From assembly GCA_002011395.1 (NCBI GenBank), contig MTNG01000141.1, forward strand, positions 1-7,012: a stretch of 7,012 nt of DNA, read 5' to 3'. The position numbers and the translations under genes were made by a program. Shown piece after piece: positions 1-4,897 of this stretch (position 1 is its first letter; each line of letters opens with the position of its first letter). This stretch comes from Candidatus Aciduliprofundum sp. JdFR-45 (lineage in GTDB: Archaea > Thermoplasmatota > Thermoplasmata > Thermoplasmatales > JdFR-45). The notes under the pieces are model-generated. The model had not been told where the DNA came from and searched no databases. It saw nothing but the letters and a program-made list of their open reading frames with translations.

Positions 1-1
1 A

Positions 2-160
2 ATAAAACTCAGGAAGGTCCGCGTCTCCGGGCTGGAGTACCAGATACACCTGGGCATAGAGAAGATGAGGTTCACGAGCCACCCGCACACCTACTACGTG
101 CTTCTCTTTGAGGACGGCGAGTTCGCCATAACCACGGCGCTCAGAGAGGAGGAGGTCTAG
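2..160 (+). CDS. C-terminal end of an unidentified protein (5' part outside window)
   Basis: An open frame enters from the left edge and ends at a TAG at 158-160, giving 52 residues. The visible tail is charged and soluble-looking, with no membrane segment: it contains GLEYQIHLGIEKMRF, then SHPHTYYVLLFEDGEFAI, and ends in an acidic REEEV. Third codon positions are strongly G/C, as in the clear genes of this window, which supports real coding. The alternating hydrophobic and polar residues around YYVLLFEDGEFAI suggest beta strands. I do not recognise the family and assign no function. Its stop codon overlaps the stop codon of the convergent TPR gene (157-159), both within one CTAG, so the pair is packed tail to tail with no intergenic space and no separate terminator. 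Confidence 0.75.
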   Translation: MKLRKVRVSGLEYQIHLGIEKMRFTSHPHTYYVLLFEDGEFAITTALREEEV

Positions 161-1308
161 GCCGCCTTCGCTATCTTCTCTATATTTTTCTTGGCGTGCG
201 GGAAGGTGGGGTCCATCTCAAGCGCCTTTGCAAATGCCTCCCTCGCGTCCTTTATCTTCCCGAGGTTCGCGTAGGCCGCGCCCATGTTGTTCCACACGTG
301 TGGCAGGTTTCCGCCCATGTCCAGGGCACGCCTGTACGCTTCAACGCTCTTCTCGTACTCGCCTTTGAAGAAGTGGTAGTTGCCCAGATTCACGAGCGCC
401 TCCACGTAGTTGGGGTTCTCCGTGAGAATCTCATCTATGAGTTTCTTCGCTTGGTCGTATCTACCCGTTCTGAGGTAGAGGGTGGCGAGCCGGTTCTTCA
501 CCGCCGGATCATGCTTTCTCTGATCCAGAAGCATCGTCAGGAGCGACTCGGCCCTTGCATAGTCCTTAGCGTTTATGAGCTCCCTTGCCCTCTCCAGCCT
601 ATCGTAGAACTCCTCCTCCGCCCTCCTCAGGCGCAGATATGATATGTAGAGCACAACGCCACCCAGCATGGAGCCGTATATCAGGGATGCGTCGTACATG
701 CCGAAAAGCCGGTTGGCCTGCACGTTGAGCGCCTCGTGGAGGGGTACCTGTAGCATGGCCAGAAACAGCGCTGCAAATGTTGTCAGGGTCAGCGCGTAAT
801 CGGACTTCATATACACGAAGACAGAGGCGAGGGCGAACGCGGTCACGGCGCCTATGAGCGCCACCGCGAACGGCAACTGGAACAGGGACGAAAGTTGCGC
901 TGAAAGGGAGCCCGCAAGTATCAGGAGCACAGGCGGTGCGACATCCTTGTTGTTCAAACTGTAATCAACGCCGAAGATGCCCGCGATCATAGCGGAAACG
1001 CCCACCACGCCGAATATTGGATGGACGAAGGAGGCGAGGCCTATACCCAGGCCCACCCCGAGAAGGTAGAATTTCTTCGGGTCTCTCACGTCCTGAAACC
1101 GCCTGTACATGTAAACCGCGAGGGGTATCACCCCGCCGACGAAAGCGGAGGCGCTCACCATGGGGGTTATGTCAGGGTGCGGTGGGATGAGAAGGAATGC
1201 CAGCCCGTACAGCACGATGACCAGAATCCAGAGCGTGGTGGTCATGAAGTGGAGGTCCTCAAACATCTCCCTGGGGGACGAGGGGAGGGCAAGGTCCTTG
1301 AACGCCAT
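157..1308 (-). CDS. Polytopic membrane protein with C-terminal TPR repeats
   Basis: The protein has 383 residues. The N-terminal half is hydrophobic, with about eight likely transmembrane segments near residues 24-42, 51-68, 80-95, 96-115, 123-140, 144-167, 171-190 and 207-224. A basic/acidic stretch (LRLRRAEEEF, 225-234) then leads into about four tetratricopeptide units at roughly 237-268, 269-300, 301-334 and 335-368, with typical spacing such as LGNYHFFKGEYEKSVEAYRR. TPRs are protein-interaction scaffolds, so this is plausibly a membrane-anchored docking protein facing the cytoplasm; that role is inference, and the membrane part matches no family I can name. The ATG at 1308 is preferred over a TTG at 1371, because a TATA box lies about 26 bp upstream of the ATG and inside the longer reading. 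The stop shares CTAG with the convergent gene at 158-160. Confidence 0.85.
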   Translation of the reverse strand: MAFKDLALPSSPREMFEDLHFMTTTLWILVIVLYGLAFLLIPPHPDITPMVSASAFVGGVIPLAVYMYRRFQDVRDPKKFYLLGVGLGIGLASFVHPIFGVVGVSAMIAGIFGVDYSLNNKDVAPPVLLILAGSLSAQLSSLFQLPFAVALIGAVTAFALASVFVYMKSDYALTLTTFAALFLAMLQVPLHEALNVQANRLFGMYDASLIYGSMLGGVVLYISYLRLRRAEEEFYDRLERARELINAKDYARAESLLTMLLDQRKHDPAVKNRLATLYLRTGRYDQAKKLIDEILTENPNYVEALVNLGNYHFFKGEYEKSVEAYRRALDMGGNLPHVWNNMGAAYANLGKIKDAREAFAKALEMDPTFPHAKKNIEKIAKAA

Positions 1309-1346
1309 GGTTATACCTATGTTCGCGCCTTTATATAAAGGTTTAG
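1309..1346 (-). promoter_or_regulatory. BRE/TATA promoter of the TPR membrane protein gene
   Basis: The palindromic box TTTATATAAA lies at 1330-1339 and is preceded on the minus strand by CTAAACC (1346-1340), which fits an A-rich BRE. The box centre is about 26 bp from the ATG at 1308. This is the archaeal TATA-to-start distance, so the transcript should begin at or next to the ATG and be leaderless. No Shine-Dalgarno sequence precedes this ATG, which agrees. Confidence 0.65.
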
Positions 1347-1365
1347 ACAGGTAAATCCATCCACT

Positions 1366-1384
1366 TCGCAAACGTTTAAATATC
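1366..1384 (+). promoter_or_regulatory. Plus-strand BRE/TATA promoter without a protein gene downstream
   Basis: GTTTAAATATC at 1374-1384 matches the archaeal TATA consensus read on the plus strand, and the preceding CGCAAAC supplies an A-containing BRE. On the minus strand the box is a poorer match and its upstream flank (TGCGGA) lacks the A residues. Transcription would start near 1403-1407 and run into the hairpin-rich segment towards the end of trkH. The box stands back to back with the TPR gene promoter, about 44 bp centre to centre. Confidence 0.45.
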
Positions 1385-1404
1385 TCCGCACATCTGGCTG
1401 ATAC

Positions 1405-1590
1405 GGGTTCCGAAGCCGAAGCGGCCTTGAGCGCATGAGAGGCCGTGACGACCGGGACCCACAGGGGAGCGTTGGGCCCCCTTCGGAGCGCGGTGAGTAC
1501 CTCCGGGCTATGAGAGAAGGGCCAGCAAAGCTCCCCACAGCCCCGGCAGGGTCAGGCGTCTGGATAAATGACAGGCGCTGTTAACGCCGG
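1405..1590 (+). ncRNA. Candidate structured non-coding RNA, family unknown
   Basis: This fills the 290-bp gap between the TPR gene and trkH. The plus strand can form a run of hairpins: 1421-1427 with 1440-1446 (7 bp, one G-U), 1463-1467 with 1478-1482 (5 bp), 1503-1509 with 1539-1546 (7 bp with one bulged C), and 1555-1562 with 1572-1579 (8 bp, two G-U) closing a 9-base A-rich loop. A good TATA box sits about 26 bp before position 1405. I looked for the conserved parts of SRP RNA, RNase P RNA, 5S rRNA, tRNA and the TPP and fluoride riboswitches and found none. A 49-codon frame (ATG 1435 to TAA 1584) lies inside, but it has no ribosome-binding site and weaker G/C bias at third positions. High GC makes chance hairpins common, so RNA status is unproven. 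The ends are estimates. Confidence 0.35.
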
Positions 1591-1598
1591 GGCACAAC

Positions 1599-3026
1599 TC
1601 AATACTTCTTAAACGGGCTGGCGAAGAGAACCAGGACGGGGAATATCTCAAGGCGTCCCATCCACATCTCCACTATGAGCACAATCTTCTGGTAGGTGGG
1701 CATGAGGGGCGAGGTTATGCCCACCGAGAGACCCACGTTGCCCTCAGCACTGGCCACCTCAAAGAGCGCGTCGGCTGCTGGATGTCCAGCGGCCATGAAA
1801 ACGAGCGCGCCGGCCACGAGCAGTAGGATATATGCGGACGTGTAAATGGCCACGTCCCTGACCTCCGCCGGGTCAAAGATCCTGCGACCTATCTTGAACG
1901 GGACGACAGCGCTCTCCGGGTACAGTCGTCTCTTGATGAACCAGGCGATGCCGTATATGAGCACGACGACCCTAACGAGCTTGAGTGCGGACGATGTTGA
2001 ACCGTAGGCGCCTCCCACGACCATCATCCCCGTGATGAGGAACTTCTCGTAGTCGGTGTACGTGGAGAGGTCTCCCACGGAAAAGCCCGTGCCCGTGAGG
2101 GCGGATGTGATGTGGAAAGAGGATTGATAGGCGGCGGTGTCGGGCGCCATTCCCAGCGCCATGACCATGTGGGCCATCGTGAGCAGCGTCACGGCGGCGA
2201 TTATTATCATCATCGCCCGCACCTCTATGTTGAAGAACTCCCGTACCTTGCCCCTGAACAGCTGCATGTGCGAGGTGAAGGATATCGCGCCTATCATCAT
2301 GAAGGGTATGAGGGCGTATCCCACGGCCGGCGCGTACGCGGCGATGCTGTCGTTGGTGGGGGCGAAGCCGCCGGTTGCCAGCGCGGTCATGGCCACGTTT
2401 GCCGCCTCAAAGGCCGGTACCCCCAGGGCGATGAGAAGAAGGGCGGCGAGGAGCGTGTAGAATGCGTATATTGCCCATATTCTGCGCGTCGTTCCCACGA
2501 TGGTCGGCACGATTTTATCCGTCCTGCCCTCCGCCACGTAGAGGGTCTGGACGACCCTGCTGGTGCGGTACATGACGGATATGAAGAGCACTATTATTCC
2601 GACACCTCCAACCCACTGCGTTAAGCTCCTCCAGAGAATAATGCTACCCGGGAGGGATTCCACGTCCTGAAACATCGTGAGACCCGTGGCGGTGAATCCC
2701 GACATGCTCTCAAACCACGCGTCTATGGGGCTGAGATATCCGCTTATGACGAAGGGCATGGCGCCTGCGAGGGACATGGCCATCCAGCCGATGGCCGCTA
2801 TCTTGAACGAGTCGCGGAGGCGCAGATGCTCCATGGGGCGGTATTTGAAGAAGGGTATCGTCAGCCCTGTGAGGAAGAGGGCGCTGGATAGGAAGGAGAA
2901 CACGAGGCGCGGACTTCTGTCAACGAAGCCGGCGTAGAGCGCGGATATGAGGAGGAACGGTATGAGTGTCATGAGGAGCCGTATCACGTAGTACGTCACG
3001 TTCTCCCAGTACTCCCTGTTGTTCAT
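1599..3026 (-). CDS. trkH: TrkH/KtrB-family potassium transporter membrane subunit
   Basis: This 475-residue polytopic membrane protein is the ion-conducting subunit of a Trk-type K+ uptake system. The four pore-loop/filter segments typical of the family are visible: TATGL at 112-116, ATGGF at 217-221, TGTGF at 311-315 and EGNVGL at 428-433, each with the key filter glycine. The conserved GSTSSALKLVRV stretch (342-353) and the terminal GRLEIFPVLVLF (457-468) also match, and the length is usual for TrkH. The start is the ATG at 3026, which overlaps the trkA stop as ATGA and follows a GGTGG at 3031-3035. Reading on further upstream adds 48 very polar residues that are only trkA sequence in the wrong frame. 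Translational coupling should give matched amounts of TrkA and TrkH. Whether transport is driven by H+ or Na+ cannot be seen here. Confidence 0.96.
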   Translation of the reverse strand: MNNREYWENVTYYVIRLLMTLIPFLLISALYAGFVDRSPRLVFSFLSSALFLTGLTIPFFKYRPMEHLRLRDSFKIAAIGWMAMSLAGAMPFVISGYLSPIDAWFESMSGFTATGLTMFQDVESLPGSIILWRSLTQWVGGVGIIVLFISVMYRTSRVVQTLYVAEGRTDKIVPTIVGTTRRIWAIYAFYTLLAALLLIALGVPAFEAANVAMTALATGGFAPTNDSIAAYAPAVGYALIPFMMIGAISFTSHMQLFRGKVREFFNIEVRAMMIIIAAVTLLTMAHMVMALGMAPDTAAYQSSFHITSALTGTGFSVGDLSTYTDYEKFLITGMMVVGGAYGSTSSALKLVRVVVLIYGIAWFIKRRLYPESAVVPFKIGRRIFDPAEVRDVAIYTSAYILLLVAGALVFMAAGHPAADALFEVASAEGNVGLSVGITSPLMPTYQKIVLIVEMWMGRLEIFPVLVLFASPFKKY

Positions 3027-3673
3027 TTGCCCACCATGATCTCCCTTACTTTGCTCTCCACGGTCTTTTTCGCCACCACAGTTACGGTATCGCCCGGCTT
3101 TATGACCTCGTCTCCCCTGGGTATGATCACCTCTCCCTTGCGGTATATCATCACGACGGTGCTCCCCCACGGCAGGTGGATGTCCCTGAGATACCTGTTG
3201 GCCACGGGGGAGTTCTTCCCGACGATGAACTGTATCAGGCCAACGTCCGGACCGAGAGGGATCACGGTGGAAAAGCCCTTCACGCCGCTGTAGAGCGCGA
3301 GGGCAGCCACCTCCGTGGTGCTCACGACGACGTCCACGCCCAGGTTTTCATAGATGATTTTATTCGCCACGTTCGTGGTCCTCGCCACGACCTTCGGCAC
3401 CTTGTAGGTGCTCTTGGCCAGCTGGCACGCCACGAAGTTTATCTGGTCGTTGCCCGTGGCCGCAACGAGCACATCCGCCTTGCGTATGTTCGCATCCTCC
3501 AGATACCGCACCTCCGACCCGTCCCCGTGTATGACCAGTATATCGTAGTTCTCGGCGAGCCGCTGTGCCTTTTCCTCGTCCTGCTCTATGACGACGATGC
3601 TGTGTCCCTCCTTGATGAGGAGGTTCACCAGATACTCCCCTATGTTGCCGCCACCGACTATTATGATGTACAT
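3023..3673 (-). CDS. trkA: TrkA-family potassium uptake regulator (single RCK_N-RCK_C unit)
   Basis: This 216-residue cytoplasmic protein regulates the TrkH channel by binding nucleotide. The N-terminal RCK_N Rossmann domain (about 1-120) shows the dinucleotide loop G7-G-G-N-I-G12, the acidic residue E30 at the end of the second strand that would hold the adenosine ribose, GDGS at 50-53 and AATGND at 71-76. An RCK_C domain follows (about 133-216), with the usual GSTVVMIYRKGEVIIPRG hairpin and a KPGDTVTVVA strand. E. coli TrkA carries two such units in tandem (about 458 residues); this one has one, so a working ring would need four copies. It is the first gene of the trkAH operon and overlaps trkH by four bases. 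The ATG at 3673 begins directly with the first beta strand, so no upstream start is needed. Confidence 0.95.
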   Translation of the reverse strand: MYIIIVGGGNIGEYLVNLLIKEGHSIVVIEQDEEKAQRLAENYDILVIHGDGSEVRYLEDANIRKADVLVAATGNDQINFVACQLAKSTYKVPKVVARTTNVANKIIYENLGVDVVVSTTEVAALALYSGVKGFSTVIPLGPDVGLIQFIVGKNSPVANRYLRDIHLPWGSTVVMIYRKGEVIIPRGDEVIKPGDTVTVVAKKTVESKVREIMVGK

Positions 3674-3678
3674 GGAAG

Positions 3679-3718
3679 CACCGGGGAGTATAAGGAAGGG
3701 GAATTAAATTAACTTTTC
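3679..3718 (-). promoter_or_regulatory. BRE/TATA promoter of trkAH
   Basis: On the minus strand a GAAAAG BRE-like hexamer (3718-3713) is followed by the AT-rich box TTAATTTAATT (3712-3702). Its centre is about 34 bp from the trkA ATG, predicting a start near 3680 and a very short leader of roughly seven bases, which leaves no room for a Shine-Dalgarno sequence. Confidence 0.5.
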
Positions 3719-3742
3719 CTCGGTCGGGCGCGGGCGTGCAGT

Positions 3743-3830
3743 GTCATCCCTTCTGGGCGTTACGGTCATCCGTCTGAACGTAATGCACGCATTTTGTTCA
3801 TGCATCTGAACGAAACGCAGTATCTGAATG
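3743..3830. repeat. Four imperfect copies of a roughly 20-bp element in the divergent trkA/GTPase spacer
   Basis: The core TCTGAACG occurs exactly at 3773-3780 and 3805-3812, and with changes at 3752-3759 (TCTGGGCG) and 3823-3830 (TCTGAATG). The first two copies share the longer lead GTCATCC (3743-3749 and 3765-3771), the third has TTCATGCA in that place (3797-3804), and all but the last go on into a GTTACG, GTAATG or GAAACG-like tail. Core spacings are 21, 32 and 18 bp. Inverted repeats also occur, such as ATGCA (3783-3787) with TGCAT (3800-3804), and ACGG with CCGT around 3762-3773. The position between two divergent promoters suggests regulator binding sites; which operon they would control is unknown. 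Confidence 0.45.
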
Positions 3831-3843
3831 TGTGGATACCTGC

Positions 3844-3876
3844 TAGTGGATTTAATGAGGACACCCTCCACGGCCC
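3844..3876 (+). promoter_or_regulatory. TATA promoter of the GTPase-gltX-aminotransferase operon
   Basis: GGATTTAATGAG (3848-3859) resembles a TATA box centred near 3853. That is about 25 bp from the ATG at 3877, which again predicts a leaderless transcript. No Shine-Dalgarno sequence precedes the ATG. The repeat cluster ends some 18 bp upstream of the box. Confidence 0.5.
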
Positions 3877-4896
3877 ATGGACCCTATGTCGGTGTGGTTC
3901 ACAAACGTTTTAATACACCCTGACACTAACCACCCCGTGTTCGAGAAGGTTCCCACGGTCCTCACCGCCGAGGAGATCATAGACAAGGCGTTCAGGCGGG
4001 CGCGCTCCGTGTCCGCCCCGCAGTTGAAGAAGACGATAGTGCGCATCAGGGCGCACAACCTCGCGAGGGTTTTCACGGTGAGGGACGTGGTCGTGGGCGT
4101 CCTCAACAGGTACATAAACGGTTTTCCACGCGCGGAGGCCCTTCATCCCTTCTACCGCGCCCTTCTGGACCTCCTTGTGGATATCAATCAATACAAGAAG
4201 TCGCTGGGCGCCCTCAACTGGGCCCGCTCCATGGTTGAGAGGCTCACGGAGAGGTATCACAGGAGGATAAAGGGCGCCCCTGACAAGGAGACGGTGGACG
4301 CCCTGAGAAGGGAGTTCTATGGTCGCGTGGCATCCGTGCTGAAGCAGGTTGCGGACGACCTCATGTTTCTCGCCTCCGTGAGGGAGGAGTTCCGGAAGAT
4401 ACCTCACATAGATCCCTCGCTGCCAACTATCATAGTCGCCGGATTTCCAAACGTGGGCAAGAGCGAGTTTGTGCGGCGCATAAGCACCGCGCACCCGGAG
4501 GTGGCCCCCTACCCCTTCACCACGAAGGGAATCACCGTGGGTCACTTTGAGAGGAACGGGAGGCGGTGGCAGGTGGTGGATACCCCCGGACTGCTGGACA
4601 GGGAACTGGAGGACAGAAACGCCATAGAGATGCAGGCCGTTCTGGCGCTCAGCTATCTCAAAGGGGTCATACTCTTCATTCTGGACCCCTCGGAGACCTG
4701 CGGGTATCCCATGGAGAGGCAGCGGCGCCTGCTGGACCAGGTCAGACGCGAGTTCAAAGGGTTACCGCTCCTCGTGGTGGAGAATAAATGCGATGTGGTG
4801 AGGACGGACACGCCCAACCTGAAGATGTCGGCCCTCACGGGCGAGGGAATAGAGGAGGTTCTCTCAACGGTTGAGTGGATGGCAGGAGGTGTGTGA
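3877..4896 (+). CDS. NOG1-family GTPase, probable large-ribosomal-subunit assembly factor
   Basis: The protein has 339 residues. The N-terminal part (about 1-175) is a basic, helical region of the NOG1 type, and a G domain follows from about 183 with all five motifs: G1 GFPNVGKS (189-196), G2 threonine in PYPFTTKG (211-218), G3 DTPG (235-238), G4 NKCD (303-306) and G5 SAL (318-320). The PYPFTT switch and the GFPNVGKS loop are typical of the OBG/NOG1 branch of translation-factor GTPases. In eukaryotes Nog1 acts in 60S subunit maturation; the archaeal protein is shorter and presumably has a similar ribosomal role, which is inference. The ATG at 3877 is favoured by a TATA box 25 bp upstream; an in-frame ATG three codons on is possible. 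It is the first gene of a three-gene operon, and its TGA lies one base before the gltX start. Confidence 0.93.
   Translation: MDPMSVWFTNVLIHPDTNHPVFEKVPTVLTAEEIIDKAFRRARSVSAPQLKKTIVRIRAHNLARVFTVRDVVVGVLNRYINGFPRAEALHPFYRALLDLLVDINQYKKSLGALNWARSMVERLTERYHRRIKGAPDKETVDALRREFYGRVASVLKQVADDLMFLASVREEFRKIPHIDPSLPTIIVAGFPNVGKSEFVRRISTAHPEVAPYPFTTKGITVGHFERNGRRWQVVDTPGLLDRELEDRNAIEMQAVLALSYLKGVILFILDPSETCGYPMERQRRLLDQVRREFKGLPLLVVENKCDVVRTDTPNLKMSALTGEGIEEVLSTVEWMAGGV
4885..4891 (+). promoter_or_regulatory. gltX: Shine-Dalgarno sequence that sets the gltX start
   Basis: GGAGGTG lies inside the last codons of the GTPase gene, six bases before a TTG at 4898. It is a full match to the archaeal anti-SD core and argues for this TTG over an in-frame TTG at 4871 and GTG at 4889, neither of which has a correctly spaced site. 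Confidence 0.7.
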
Positions 4897-4897
4897 G

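Noticed and set aside
1309..1371. TTG start adding 21 residues to the TPR membrane protein
   Set aside because: It lies upstream of the TATA box at 1330-1339, has no ribosome-binding site, and would read through the promoter.
1435..1584. A 49-codon open frame (ATG to TAA) inside the candidate RNA region
   Set aside because: It has no ribosome-binding site, its start is not at the predicted transcript start, its G/C bias at third positions is weaker than in the real genes, and the proline/arginine/glycine-rich product resembles no family I know. Not excluded, but less likely than an RNA.
1405..1590. Identity of the structured segment as RNase P RNA, SRP RNA, tRNA or a TPP/fluoride riboswitch
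   Set aside because: A faint likeness at 1561-1590 to the 3' part of RNase P RNA, and CTGGATAA at 1560-1567 resembling a TPP riboswitch piece, are not backed by the other obligatory conserved blocks. The SRP helix 8 core is also absent.
1309..1598. A potassium- or c-di-AMP-responsive riboswitch for trkAH
   Set aside because: The segment lies downstream of trkH, not upstream of trkA, and no known riboswitch core was seen. The trkA leader is predicted to be only about seven bases long.
3027..3170. 48-residue N-terminal extension of TrkH
   Set aside because: It is trkA sequence read in another frame, with an odd His/Gly/Arg/Asp-rich composition; the ATG at 3026 starts at the usual place relative to the first transmembrane helix and overlaps the trkA stop as ATGA.
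3743..3830. CRISPR-like array in the trkA/GTPase spacer
   Set aside because: The repeats are short and imperfect with unequal spacing, and no cas gene is nearby; binding sites or decayed tandem repeats fit better.
3910..4545. A 211-codon minus-strand open frame opposite the GTPase gene
   Set aside because: It is a shadow of a G/C-biased gene: the sense strand carries all five G-motifs and the antisense product is low-complexity, rich in His, Arg, Gly and Val.
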